Assembly (NCBI RefSeq): GCF_030384665.1
Contig: NC_083674.1
Location: 2,542,001 to 2,606,000, forward strand
Origin: Lodderomyces elongisporus
Taxonomy: Eukaryota; Ascomycota; Pichiomycetes; Serinales; Debaryomycetaceae
Length of the DNA stretch: 64,000 nucleotides
Direction: 5' to 3'
Shown: positions 24,277 through 35,514 of the stretch, piece after piece
Numbering within the stretch: position 1 is the first letter of the stretch
Layout: every line of letters begins with the position of its first letter
Made by a program: the position numbers and the translations under genes
The notes under the pieces: model-generated
What the model was told of the DNA's origin: nothing
What the model saw: the letters and a program-made list of their open reading frames with translations, nothing else
Database searches by the model: none

Positions 24277-26234
24277 GCGAAGATTACTACATTCTAATTA
24301 AGTATAAGAAGAGAATAAGGGATACTCGTTGATAGTGTGATTAATGACTGATTTGAAAGGAACAAGGACATCTAAAAGCTAGAGACTAGAGACTGGAGAC
24401 TAGAAACTAGATTTTTCTTGGTTGTTGTTTTTTTGTTTCAGTATTTTTTTTTTTTGAAAAGGTGGAGATGTGAGGAATAAGGTAAGAGAAGGTAAGAGGA
24501 GGTAAGAGAAGCAAGGCAATTTAGTCCTTGAAGTTTGGAACTATACGAATTAGTGTAGTAAATTTTTAATGTTTAATAGGCTCTAGATTAGATTTAATAT
24601 TGATATGACACTATTTAGAATAATGATATATGCAATTTAAAAGTCTACGTGGCTGAAGTATTTATTGAAAACAATCAAGAAATGCAATTTGGCAAGGATA
24701 GGAAAAAAAGGATTGAGTCTAGCTACAATTAAGAAGTGGAAAGAAATAGGAAAAGAACGAAAAAGGAATGGAATGGAATGAGATGGAGTGGGATGGAAAG
24801 TGCAAAAGAATAATTGTTTTGTCTAGTATTGTGTATTCTTTTCCCACTCCGAAGGTAAAAAAAAAAAAATAATAATAATAAAACATAAAAAAATAATAAT
24901 ATTACTAAAAACGCACAACCCCCTTTACCCCACCTAGTAGAAATTGAAATTAGAAACAGAAACTGAAGCAGAAACAAAAACTGAAGCGTAAAATAACATC
25001 CACGTTTCCGTAGCTCTTATTGTAAAGTTATCAACATCCTTCTACCCGTTTTCATAAATACTTGTACACAAAGAATGAGAACATATGTGAAAGAATAGAT
25101 TGATAGATTGATAGATTAAAAGATTGTTTGATTGTTAAATAGATCTTTCTTCAAAAGTTATCCCGTCAATTTCAAAAATTTCGTTTTAATGAAGGAGATC
25201 TTAAATTTACCCAGTGATTATAGTTCGTAACCCTTTTTCTTAATCTTCCTTTCTTCCTTACTTTTCTTTTCTTTTCTCTTTTTATTATTTGTTTTTCTCC
25301 ATTACTCTTCTTTTCATAATCTCTTCTTTTGCGGGCTTCAACAGTGAAGGCCGGAAGAATGGAAAAACCTCCAAAAGATTGACTAAAGGCGGATTACTGC
25401 TACTGCTAATGCTGCTACTACTAAAGTTACTATATTGTTACTGTTGTTGTTGTTGTTGCTGCCGCTATTGCTGCTGGAGCTACTCTTGTTCTTGTTCTTG
25501 TTCTTGTTTTTACATTTGTTCGCGCATCAATAAGACGTCCTGCTTGGAGCTTGTGGGGAGATCCTTTTCAAAATACAAGTGCACAAAAATGGCATGTTTT
25601 TCTTTATTCGATAACTGATGTGAAATGAGAGAGGTGGGCGAAAGTGTTGTGGGGGAGAATGAAGGCGCAAAATGAAATGATTAATTGGAAGAGCTGCTAA
25701 TGGCAGAATCCACTTGGATGTGAAATGTAATTGAAGTGACCTGCATTGTTTGTTTGAAATTCTGTTGGGGAACTTTTGTTTTTGAACAATGCACAATAGA
25801 AAAGCATGGGTGGGGAAGGAATACTAGATACTAGGTACTAGGTACTAGGTACTGGTAGAATTAAACACTGAATACCCCAGAATGAATACAAAGAAACTAG
25901 TTACTGACCAGAGTAAGGTGCTGCTATTTCTATATTATCTGCAAGATGGTTTGAAATTTTGGAACAATTGCTCTGCATTCACCCTCAACATGCCACCCCC
26001 ACAAAAGTAAATAAAGAAAAATTGAAAGGAATAAAGTCCGAACCTTCCCATAACCCGAACAGTGCTCAAGAATGATGCGGCAAGGGGTAATGCAAGTGAT
26101 ACAGGTGAATCAAACTGTTTCAGGTATAAAAGTGGACTCGATGTTTCTCTAATTTGTAAGGTTCTTGTAAAGTTATTGCAAAAAGCAACAAAATAAAAGA
26201 GAACCAAATAAATTGAACCACAACAATAGCAAAG
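24277..26234. other. Intergenic region between the tandem ATO genes
   Basis: About 2 kb of ordinary AT-rich spacer with short tandem arrays: AGACTAGAG-like units (about 24378-24412), GGTAAGAG units (24479-24512), GGAATG units (24764-24800), TTGATAGA (25103-25122), CTACTG/TGTTGC triplets (about 25395-25480), TTCTTG (25488-25510), and GGTACTA (25832-25853). No supported gene. Confidence 0.75.
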
Positions 26235-27056
26235 ATGGAAAGACCTCATGAATCTGACAACAGCTCCTACATAGAAAAGGCAAATGCTTCCCACTACTCA
26301 AACCACCAACAATCTCCAGCAGACGGAGACGTGTCTAGAGTGCAATATACCGGTGACAACAATGAATATATTATAATCAATAGACAGAAGTACAGACGTG
26401 ATGAGCTTCAAGCTGCATTTGCAGGTACATTGAATCCCGGTCTTGCACCATATCCCAAAATTAACATCAATGCGGCTCCCTTGGGACTTTGCGCATTTGC
26501 ATTGACCAATTTCATGATCTCGTTATACAATGCACAAGCAATGGGTATCACCATACCAAACGTTGTTGTTGGTATGGGTTGCCTTTATGGCGGTGTAATC
26601 CAAGTCCTTTCTGGTTTCTACTGTTTTATCTCTGGTAACACGTTTGCTTTAACGGCGCTTGCGTCATATGGTACATTTTGGATAAGTTATGCGGTGATAT
26701 ATGTCCCCAATTTTGGTATTGGAAGTGCATACGCCACTGCAGAGGATTTGAATCAAGCCGTGGGGTTATTTATAATTGGATGGATTATTTTTACATTTAT
26801 CATATTAATGCTTACTTTGAAATCGACGGTGGCATTCATGGGTATCTTCTTCTTTTTACTCATAGAATTTACATTACTCGCTGCTGGATTGTTAGCTGGT
26901 AAAACCGGCGTTGTTAGAGCTGGAGGATGCGTTGGTATGATCACCTCGGTGTTTGCTTGGTATGATGCATTTGCTGGTACAGCTACACCATTCAATTCTT
27001 ATATTACTGCTAGACCAATCCCATTGCCTTGGTACAGACAAGGTGCCCAATCCTAA
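26235..27056 (+). CDS. Acetate/ammonium transporter of the ATO (GPR1/FUN34/YaaH) family, copy B
   Basis: A 273-residue membrane protein in tandem with copy A. The N-terminal hydrophilic part (about 75 residues) includes the family-typical NEYIIINRQKYRRDEL element, related to the segment preceding the membrane domain in Ato proteins. About six hydrophobic helices follow. The signature reads NAAPLGLCAFALT, so the first Pro of NPAPLGL is Ala here. YGGVIQVLSG, SGNTFALTALASYGTFW and VFAWYDAFAGT are also conserved. The C-terminus ends with a proline-rich tail. The start is the first ATG, 26235. Sharing of the degenerate signature with copy A suggests both descend from one variant ancestor. Transport substrate (acetate, ammonium or another small monocarboxylate) cannot be told from sequence alone. 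Confidence 0.92.
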   Translation: MERPHESDNSSYIEKANASHYSNHQQSPADGDVSRVQYTGDNNEYIIINRQKYRRDELQAAFAGTLNPGLAPYPKININAAPLGLCAFALTNFMISLYNAQAMGITIPNVVVGMGCLYGGVIQVLSGFYCFISGNTFALTALASYGTFWISYAVIYVPNFGIGSAYATAEDLNQAVGLFIIGWIIFTFIILMLTLKSTVAFMGIFFFLLIEFTLLAAGLLAGKTGVVRAGGCVGMITSVFAWYDAFAGTATPFNSYITARPIPLPWYRQGAQS

Positions 27057-27654
27057 AGGTTCTGGAAACCTTGGGCCAATCTTGTCTCTACAAGTAAGTA
27101 AATGATTGTGGATTGAGGAATCAATGTGTAACAACTGCAGTAGTGGAAACTACTTTTTAAATGACAAATTTTTTTTATGAACCTTGTTTTTTTGTTTTTC
27201 ATTTTTGCTTAAAACAAATTTGTAACATTTCGTCTCTAAGACAATTGATTGTACAGTTGCATAACCATCCTCTGGAAGCTAGGGTATAGATTTAAGAGTA
27301 TAAAGTAGATGAGGTTAACAATGCTTGTACCATTAAAAAAAAAAAAAAAAAAACAGAAAAAAATGCAGAATAAACGTTTATTTGAAAATGCAATCGGTAT
27401 CTTATTAGTAATATGTTTGTTGTTGCCAACAAACGCAATGTTGAGCGAATCTCGATTTTGAAGTCAGCTTTGGTTTCTGTTTTAGCTTTATCTTTGGCTT
27501 GAGCTTCGGGTCAAGCTTGATTTTTGAGTTTACTTTTAGTTTCAATTTTAATTCCCATATTCGCCTCACAAGAGAGGAACACCATTTCTTTTGTTCCCTT
27601 TGTAAATTTGCTCGTTTGTTATGCATACCTTTACTCACGCGCTCATTCTCACTC
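27057..27654. other. Convergent spacer, ATO copy B / MIH1 3' ends
   Basis: About 600 bp, AT-rich, with an A18 run (about 27336-27353). A repetitive AGCTTTATC/TTTGGCTTGAGC-like stretch (about 27460-27560) encodes only Lys/Leu-rich open frames. No gene. Confidence 0.75.
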
Positions 27655-29954
27655 TCATTCATCCTTTTCACCTTCACTTTCTTCGCAGAGTACAGGTATA
27701 TCAACATCCAATGGTGTCTCATTGATTGGGTCGATAATGCCCCCTAGAGCTTTCCCTTCTCCTCTAATAGTAAATGCTCCTTCCCCTATATTTCCACTAG
27801 CTCCAACCCCACCACTTGAATTTAAAGTGAGATTCATAGAATATTCATCCTGATAAGTGAGCGGAGACGATACTAGTGGTGGCGCTGTATAGTGAAGATT
27901 GGACATGGTAATGTTTGTTGGAGCAAGACTTAATTGGGATCTCCTTTTGGGAAATTGGAAATTTGATGTTTTTCCTGCTTTCAAAGATAACGACAACGGA
28001 TTAGGAGCACTTGCATTGGAAAGTCCATTGGAGCAGCCATGGTTATTGATATTGGTGGATTGTTTTGCTCTATTGGGTTTTGCCCTCTCAAAATATTCAT
28101 TCTCGTGTGTGAAGTTAGTAGGCGCCGTGTCACTATCCAGTGTATCGTTGTCCAAAGCTAAGCTATCTGTTGAATTGTATCCGGAGTTGTAACCGGAGTT
28201 AAATCCTGACTGCAATGACGACATTGCAGGTGACGAGACAAGCGATACGGCAGAAGAAGATGAGACTGATACCGTAGATGATACAGATTTGCGATGTGAA
28301 AAGATCGACGTTGATGAATGTTGGCGGAATGAAGTTTGTGGCGGCTGAAATGGGTTAAACTTGAGGCTCGAGGTGCTATTAGCAGAAGCAGTAAGCGCAT
28401 TGAGGCTAGAAAAATTGTCTGTACCATTAGGACTGTTCACACTGGTAGAGTTGTGTGCATTTGAAGGTTTGGGTGGTGTTAGTGATTCAGAACTCAAGCT
28501 AAAGTTAGGCATGTTTGGAGAGCTCATTGGCGAGGAGACAAATGGGTTTGAGCTAGTGCTGCACATTGGCTGGTCAAAAGAAAATGTGTTTGCTCGTGCT
28601 AGTCGGCTATTAAATTGAGAAGTAAATGGTGACAGCAGTTTCCCAATTCCATTCCCACACACATTGGAACCATTACCAACACCAGTACCAACACCAGTAC
28701 TTGCACTTGCACTTGCACTTGCACTTGCACTTGTGTTTGCACTTGCACCACCCACTTTCCATGATTTTTGTCTCTTGATGATTTTCGAATTCGAATATGA
28801 ATTCGACCTTCCATGTGAGGGATGTCCATCCACTCTGCTGTTGCTTCCGCCTCCCCAGATTTCCAGCGAGGAGGACAATAGCGAGAACGAAGCAGCAGAG
28901 TTGTGACCACGACCATTATCGCCCATACTGAATTGATTAAATGATTTGGCCCGAGTAAGAAATTTGCTATCCTTTCTCACCTTGTGCATGCTCGTTTCAC
29001 ACTTCTTTCCATATGCCAAATCTTTCATCTCGACATAATTACGCGGTTCGCAAAATTCACCTTGGTATCTTGTGTAAAACGACTTGTAGCCACCCTCGAG
29101 TATAACGACATCGGGGTAAGTTAAGAGTGGATATGAGTTTTGGTTTAATGTGCGATCGCATTTACGCAAGTGCTTTGCCATTAGTGGGCCTCGAAAAATG
29201 GAAAATTCACAATGGAATATGATCAATTGTTTTTTCTTAAAAGATTGAGAAGCGGAAGAAGTGAATTTTGATGATACTGTAAAATTGTTTCCGTTTGGAA
29301 ACATTTTCTGTTCTAGCGCCTCCTTAGTTGAGATGTTCTTGGCATTAATTAAATGGCCTCCCTCATATTCGTAATCAAATCGACAATCAATGATAATGTA
29401 CTCGTCAAAATCTGTCGAATGTTGCCCAGAAAGTATTTTGTACATTTGCTCTCCGTTGATCCGAGGCAAAACATCTGACTCAATTGTAAATGTTTTTATG
29501 TTGGTATTCTTGAGGTGGGAATTATCCTCTTGGAGTTTAAAATTTTCAATTTCTTGTTGTGTTTGGCATACCGAATGAAATCGTCTCATGCTAGTTCTTG
29601 GATTCTGGATACCCATTTTGGCAGGATTATTCCTGGTTGGTGAGTTGGATGTGTTTTGTAGTCGTTGTGTGTGGAAAGATGAAGTTGATTTCATACGTAA
29701 TGCTTGTTGGCTGGGTTTGCGTTGAATTGGAGACGCTATATTGATTGTGTCAAAAGTATCATCCCCATCATAATCGGTTTCATCATCATCTTCATCTTCT
29801 TCTTCTTCTTCTTCTTGTTCTGCTTCTTTTTCGTCGTCTTGTACTTCCTCGTCATTTTTGTTTCCGTTTCTATATTCGTTTCCATCTCCTTTTGAAATTC
29901 CATATTCATCTGCTTCGTCTATATCCCCAAATACTAGCGTATTATGTTCTTCAC

Positions 29955-29996
<42 letters not shown>

Positions 29997-30672
29997 CAGT
30001 ATCATCATCAGTATCGCTGTTTGTATTATTCCCTGAGTCGACGGTCTTTGCAACCATGTGTAGATTAGAAAAAATTGTCAGTGACGATTTGGAAACAACC
30101 TCTGTCATTGATCTAGTGAGTTGTTTTGTTTTTTGTCGTACTGAAGAAGAGAGTGATCTCAATGGTGTATTGGTAAGGTTGTTTGAATTATGCACATTCC
30201 CGAGTGATAACGATGTAATGGACGACTTTTTTTGTAGAAAGCGTCTGCGCGAGGTCAAAGACGTGTTGGGAAGTAATAATTTGTCTTGGTAGTTGGTACT
30301 TATGTTGTTGTTGTTGTTGTTGTGGTGGTGGTGGTGGTGGTTGTTGGTGAGATGGTGATAAGGGTCATTATCATCAATATTATTGACGCTGCTGTGTGGT
30401 ATAAACAGCGATGGTTTAATACCCTGCTTGACTGTTAAATTAATGTTTTCCTTATCCTCAACTAAAAAGTTCAAGTTGTCTTCGTTTTCGTCATCGGTGT
30501 ATGAGCTTAGTGGCCTATCACGTTTCAATCGTAGTGGAGACATAGTTTTCTCTGTATTAACAGTTTGTGATGGTGATACAAGTGTAGTTGATGGTTTGTC
30601 TGTAGGCTGTATTTCTTGCTGTAAAGAATGCGACCCCATTGCGTCTCTGTGTTGTTGCGGGTGCTGTATCAT
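27655..30672 (-). CDS. MIH1: Cdc25-type dual-specificity phosphatase
   Basis: A 1005-residue protein with a Cdc25/rhodanese-like phosphatase domain at about residues 415-580. The domain contains IIIDCRFDYEYEGGHL and the catalytic HCEFSIFRG loop, with Cys488 and Arg494 forming CX5R. Mih1 removes the inhibitory Tyr phosphate from the Cdc28 cyclin-dependent kinase to allow mitotic entry. The flanks are long and low complexity: Asn and His runs, a Glu/Asp-rich stretch (about 295-320), and Ala-Ser and Ser-rich repeats. This makes it nearly twice the S. cerevisiae length (554). The start is the ATG at 30672; a TTG fifteen bases further upstream in frame is unlikely to be used. It diverges from a PP2A catalytic subunit gene across a gap that contains a retrotransposon. 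Confidence 0.92.
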
Positions 30673-32541
30673 ATTGACATCTTCCAAGGATGCAAACTTT
30701 CTTGTCTCTAATTGACTATGTGTTTCAAAGGTTCCCCTGCAATTGACTGTGATTACAAGGTGTGTTAGGTGGGTATGAGTTGAAAGAAAGGTATACGTAT
30801 GAATTGGAAAAGAGAAAGAGAGAGAAAATGAGAAAATTAGAAAGTGAAAGGGAGAGAATAAGAGTATGAGGAGGGATCACAGGAATGGTAGGATTGTGGA
30901 ATTTTATTTTACATAAAAAACAGATAAAAAAAAAAAAATACAAATAAACAAATAATAAACAATACCTTGGCTTCTGGAGATTTTGGATGTTTGATGTTTG
31001 ATATTTGATGTTTGATGTTTGATGTTTGATACTTGGTGTCTCTCTGTGTGTATGTGTGTTGTTTTTTTTTTTCTTTATTCCTATTATTCCTATTATCATT
31101 ATTATTATTATTATTTTGCTCTTCTTTTGCTTTTTGTTTTTTGTTTTTTGTTTTTTGTTTTGGAATTTTTTGTTTGCCAGAAACGAAATTTGACGCGGAA
31201 CATCCAATTATTTTAACGTGCTCCAGAATTTCAGGTACATGTTTACGAACTGGCCTCAAATTGGTGAGTGGAGGAAGAGGAGGAGGAGGAGGAGTAAGAG
31301 TAAAAGTAGGAGGGAGTATGTGTACAATAGCATCAATTCAAAACTGTTGTACATATGGTGCAAGCCCCATGAGAAAACTGCTTTTTGCAAACTCTGGGGT
31401 TTTACAGCTATATTTAGGCATCAAAAAAAAAGTACTTCCATATTGCAATACGATATCACATCTAATTAGATATAAGTGAGGAGGTGGAAAGGTCATGGAA
31501 TCACCTCTTTAAATACAATTAGTCAACGCCTAGCAACTATGACTTCAAAGAAATACAAGCATATATGTAACAGTATCGAGTCGGCAGATTAAAGGAGTCG
31601 TTAAGAGAACAATCGTCTAAATTATATATATATATAATTATTATTTTATTTTATCTTTTTTCAGTTTGCATAAAAGGTATTTTCTTCTTCTACTACTTCT
31701 TCTTCTTTTTCTTCTTCTTTTTCTTCTTCTTCTTCTTTAAACGATCCATAAAATAATATTGGTGACAGATTCAGAATGTTCAAGATATTTGCGTAATATT
31801 GCTTTTTTTTTTACCAGCGTTTATTCCTTTTGTAATATTTGAGAGGGGAGGATCTCCAGCGTCGGATCTGAAAACGTGATTGACTAAAAAATTCACAAGA
31901 GAAAAGGGCTAGGGCACTGATAAAAGGAGGTATACCATTTTTTTTTTTTGCAATTGTTTGCAGAAGAAAAGGTTTGTTTTCACTACGTCGCTGTTGGTGT
32001 AACTTCACTTACAATGTATGTATGTGTGTTTGTGTATGTGTGCGTTTTTTTCTTTGGCTTTTTGATGGTTGTCTTTGCTTGCTGTTTGGTCGTGGTTGTA
32101 ACTTCAACCAAACCAAATCAAATTGAACTAAATTTAACTAAACAAAACTAAACTATACTGAGCTGGTGTTTACCAAATATTTAATTGATTTTGTACTATT
32201 TTGTAACTATTCCAAACATTTACATATCACTAAAATAAATTCTTACAAAGACTTGGCCATACACTTGGCTCTCTGAATCAGGAGAGTAAAATAAAAGGAA
32301 GGAGAAAAGAAACGAAATAAAGGAACTCTACTTTAACGAATATATTATGGATACTTTACAACAGGTATGATCATACCTTGGTATTGACATATGAATAACT
32401 TCATGTTTGTAGAGGGAAAAGATGTAGACAGTGACAAAACAGGAAAGTGCAATTCTGTGTTTTATGTGTTTTATGTATTTTCTTTCTTTGTTTGTTTGTT
32501 TGCATTTTTTGTGTGCTTATTTGTTGTAATTGCTGTCTTCT
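30673..32541. other. Repeat-rich region between MIH1 and the retroelement
   Basis: About 1.9 kb with TTTGATG tandem units (about 30986-31031), ATT runs near 31097, TTTTTTG units (about 31129-31162), GGA units (about 31271-31293), TTC triplets (31682-31737), and ACTAAA/ACCAAA units (about 32107-32155). It probably holds the MIH1 promoter. No gene is supported. Confidence 0.75.
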
Positions 32542-32748
32542 TGACTCCATTATTTCTTTTAACCGCTTTATAATATTCTAGATTGATGATTCTATAAAGC
32601 TATCTACTCAGAACTACGTGCGATGTAGTCCATTTATATACTCTACATCAACGGGACTTTCTTCATAGACTTAGGTTGCTATTGCATAGCAACCTAGGTA
32701 GCGCCTATTGTCTCTACCATGTGATCGGATATATATGAATCCTCAACA
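32542..32748 (-). repeat. 3' LTR of copia element
   Basis: Read on the minus strand it begins TGTTGAGG and ends GGAGTCA, the usual TG...CA ends, 207 bp. It abuts a polypurine tract at 32749-32757. It contains a hairpin-forming palindrome with 11-bp arms (TAGGTTGCTAT, loop TGC, ATAGCAACCTA) at about 32671-32695. Confidence 0.92.
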
Positions 32749-32757
32749 CCCTCTCTT
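32749..32757 (-). other. Polypurine tract (plus-strand primer site) of copia element
   Basis: AAGAGAGGG on the minus strand sits immediately before the TGTTGAGG start of the 3' LTR, the expected place for the second-strand primer. It overlaps the pol stop codon (TAA, 32756-32758). This placement fixes the LTR start. Confidence 0.85.
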
Positions 32758-34316
32758 AGATGCGATTCTCATGGTTACCATTTTCACAAAGATCTTTTAA
32801 TTTTTCAAATTGAGGTTTTGGTAAACTCTTCGTAAGCATATCAGCAATTTGTCTTTCAGTTTGAATATATTCCACTTTGATGTTTCCTGATATGATATGA
32901 TCTCTGATGAATAGTAACTTGACATCTATATGTTTAGTTTGATGATGTTTGTATGGATGTTTGGCTAATGAAATAGCTGTGGTGTTATCTTCATAGATTA
33001 TAGTTTCTTTAACTTGGATACCAAATTCTTTTAAAAGATTATTTAACCATAGTGCTTCTTTTGCACCTTCACAGAGACTCATAAATTCAGCTTCACCTGT
33101 ATGTGTAGCTACTGTAGGTTGTTTCTTGGATCTCCACGTGATAATACACCCAGCATATTTAAATATAAATCCAGTCACTGATCTTCGAGTCATTTTATCA
33201 TTGGCATAGTCAGCATCTGTGTATCCATAAATATTATGGTCAATTAGGCTTTTATAATTGAGACCAAAATCTTTTGTTCCCTTCAAGTATCTAAGTACTC
33301 GCTTAGCTGCATTCCAATGCATTTCTTTTGGTTCTTGAAGATAACGTGACAAGACTCCGACAATATATGATATATCATATCTTACGGTGTTGGCGGCAAA
33401 TAACAATTTTCCTACGAGACTTCTGTACTGAGTACCATCTTCAAATCTCTTCTGTGTGTCATTGATGTTGCTAAGATCTTGACTAGTCACTGTAGGAGTT
33501 ATTTCTGCTTTGCAGTCTTCCATGCCAAATTCTTTCAACATCTTATCGATATAGTCTTGAAGTGTAATTTTAATAGTATGTTCTTTTGTCTGATGTATGT
33601 TTAAGCCTAAAAACTTATCAACTCTTCCAAGATCCTTCATCTTGAAAGCTTTCATCAATTCTTCTTTTATACTCTTTAGAGCATCATCAGTTGTAGCGGC
33701 TATGAGGAGATCATCCACGTACAAAGCAACGATTGAAAAGGACACACTTGATTTCCTTGAATATAAGCAGTATTCGACAGAGTTACGCTTAAAACCTAAT
33801 CCAATCAAAACTTCATTGATTTTCTGGTTCCAAGCTAAAGGTGCTTGCTTAAGTCCATATAATGACTTATTAAGTTTCAAAACCTTATCTTTGTGCTTTG
33901 GATCTTCGTATCCTTCAATTTGCTTCATATAAATTTCTTCGTCTAATTCAGCATTTAAGAACGCCGTAGTAACATCCATTTGATGTACCTGCATCTTGTA
34001 TTGAGCTGCAATGGCGAGCATGATACGCATTGATTCGTATCTAATAACTGGAGCGAAAGTTGCTTCATAGTCTATACCATGGATTTGACTGAAACCTCTA
34101 ATAACAACTCGGCCTTTAATTCTTCCATCATCTTTTATGGAAAGTACCCACCTGTTGGAAATCGCTTTTCTTCCCTTTGGAAGATCAACAAGTACATAAG
34201 TATTGTTCTCTAAATGAGCATTAATTTCCGCATCACAGGCTTCCTTCCACTTATGTGCGAGTGGAGATTGCATTGCTTCTTTGTAAGTTCTTGGCGACTG
34301 CTCGTCCACATCTGCT
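32756..34316 (-). pseudogene. copia pol: reverse transcriptase and RNase H (5'-truncated)
   Basis: About 520 codons open on the minus strand, starting inside the inverted-repeat arm with PRTYKEAMQSPLAHKW and ending just before the 3' LTR. Reverse transcriptase landmarks include RWVLSIKDDGRIKGRVVIRG, MDVTTAFLNAELDEEIYM, KSLYGLKQAPLAWN and the catalytic YVDD (ALYVDDLLIA). RNase H/copia tail landmarks include YTDADYANDKMTRRSVTG, EAEFMSL, EDNTTAISLAKHP and HIDVKLLFIRDH. No stops or frameshifts interrupt it. There is no natural start codon, and gag, protease and integrase are absent upstream, so on its own it is a fragment of a polyprotein. The intact frame points to youth. Confidence 0.93.
34243..34316 (-). 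repeat. 74-bp inverted repeat, arm attached to the RT frame
   Basis: Exact reverse complement of 34691-34764. It encodes ADVDEQSPRTYKEAMQSP and flanking residues on the minus strand, at the junction between the pol linker and reverse transcriptase. Confidence 0.95.
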
Positions 34317-34764
34317 GTCCGGTACAAGCGCTCTCGTCACTCCAAACGCTTTCTTCCCATCGTTGCTGAACCTACCTCTACTGCTTTAATTCCTATTGAC
34401 GAAACTGGTTTATCCAGCTCCGACTCAGAGAGGGAAAATGCACAAACTATTTCAGCTCCCAAACCACGACTTAAAGTCCCACGTACATCCAAGGATACAC
34501 GTGAAATAACATTAGTACCTAATGGTGCTGATAATGGTGGTTTGACTGTTGAAACAATTAGTGTTCAGTATCCAACTGTTGAGGAAGCTGAGTCAGATAC
34601 TGAAAGTGAATCGCATCTGAATACCCAGAAGATGTTAGAACTTCCATCAGCTAATCTTGTCTCAAGTGGTTTTATTGGTGCTGTTGGACTAGCAGATGTG
34701 GACGAGCAGTCGCCAAGAACTTACAAAGAAGCAATGCAATCTCCACTCGCACATAAGTGGAAGG
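34317..34764 (+). pseudogene. Inverted copia pol linker segment
   Basis: On the plus strand, opposite to the rest of the element, an open frame runs from VRYKRSRHSKRF through a Ser/Asp/Glu-rich linker to ADVDEQSPRTYKEAMQSP. That end is the same sequence that begins the reverse transcriptase region on the minus strand. In an intact element this segment would precede the reverse transcriptase in the same orientation, so it has been inverted with its 74-bp end duplicated. Confidence 0.85.
34691..34764 (+). repeat. 74-bp inverted repeat, arm attached to the inverted linker
   Basis: Exact reverse complement of 34243-34316, separated from it by 374 bp. Together they can form a long stem. Confidence 0.95.
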
Positions 34765-35312
34765 GGAAGTGCCAGGTTGTCAGGGACGACAAGAGGAGTC
34801 TCAGAGAGAGGGGGCACCTCAGTCAGTCGAACAACATCCATTGGACCAGAGGTAATCTGAGGAGAATCCATGGGAACATCTAATGAGTCAGCTGGTTCGT
34901 CTTCACTAGACGAGGATGACATGTCGAGGTCCGTGGCCTCAGTGTCATCAGAAGTATCCTCAACAAGGGGCTTGCCACTAGGCTGCAGTAAGGAAGGGCT
35001 CGAATGAATGGGCCCGGAGCTTATACCACCGGAAACACCACTTGGGGTGTCAGCAATAGGAGGAACGGACTTAATAGGAGTCCTGGGCGAATAATATGTC
35101 GTATGTTCGTCAAAACGAACTTGCCGAGCAACAATCACCTTTCGGTGAAGTGGGTCATACATACGATAAGCCTGATGATGCTTATCGTAACCCAACATGA
35201 CACATTTGCGACTGGTAGGACCGAGTTTGCCAGCGCGAAGGGCTTGGGGAATAACGACATACCCGATAGAGCCAAATGTGCGTAAATGATTTACTCGTGG
35301 ATGAAAGCCATG
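34765..35312 (-). pseudogene. copia pol: integrase C-terminal end and linker fragment
   Basis: The minus-strand frame starts directly at the LTR with WHGFHPRVNHLRTFGSIGY and continues RKCVMLGYDKHHQAYRMYDP and KVIVARQVRFDE. These are the conserved LRTFG and C/FLGYD...YRxYDP motifs that follow the integrase core in copia pol. A Pro/Ser/Asp-rich linker follows, then the frame breaks at the inversion boundary (34764/34765). The catalytic DDE core is not present. Confidence 0.88.
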
Positions 35313-35514
35313 CCATTATTTCTTTTAACCGCTTTATAATATTCTAGATTGATGATTCTATAAAGCTATCTACTCAGAACTACGTGCGATGTAGTCCATT
35401 TATATACTCTACATCAACGGGACTTTCTTCATAGACTTAGGTTGCTATTGCATAGCAACCTAGGTAGCGCCTATTGTCTCTACCATGTGATCGGATATAT
35501 ATGAATCCTCAACA
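35313..35514 (-). repeat. 5' LTR of copia element (3' end trimmed)
   Basis: No difference was found by eye from the 3' LTR over the 202-bp shared core. It begins TGTTGAGG at 35514 on the minus strand but lacks the last five bases (AGTCA) seen in the other copy. It joins the integrase tail at GG, leaving no room for a primer-binding site. Confidence 0.92.

Larger units (their letters stand above)
32542..35514 (-). mobile_element. Rearranged, non-autonomous Ty1/copia LTR retrotransposon
   Basis: An approximately 3-kb element read on the minus strand. Two LTR copies in direct orientation (5' LTR 35313-35514, 3' LTR 32542-32748) share a 202-bp core with no difference found by eye. The order inside, on the minus strand, is: integrase C-terminal end and linker; an inverted linker segment bounded by a 74-bp inverted repeat; an intact reverse transcriptase-RNase H frame; a polypurine tract; and the 3' LTR. 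Gag, protease, the integrase catalytic core and the primer-binding site are missing. The LTR is fused directly to the integrase tail at a GG microhomology. The 5-bp flanks (CTTCT and TTATT) do not match, so there is no visible target-site duplication. LTR identity suggests recent activity or gene conversion, while the coding part is clearly defective. Confidence 0.93.

Noticed and set aside
25289..25618. 109-codon frame with Cys/Ser repeats between the ATO genes
   Set aside because: Translation of TGT/TGC and TTCTTG triplet repeats; non-ATG start.
32756..34327. Retroelement reverse transcriptase frame as an ordinary host gene
   Set aside because: copia motifs, flanking LTRs and polypurine tract show it is element-derived; its first residues come from the inverted repeat and a TTG codon.
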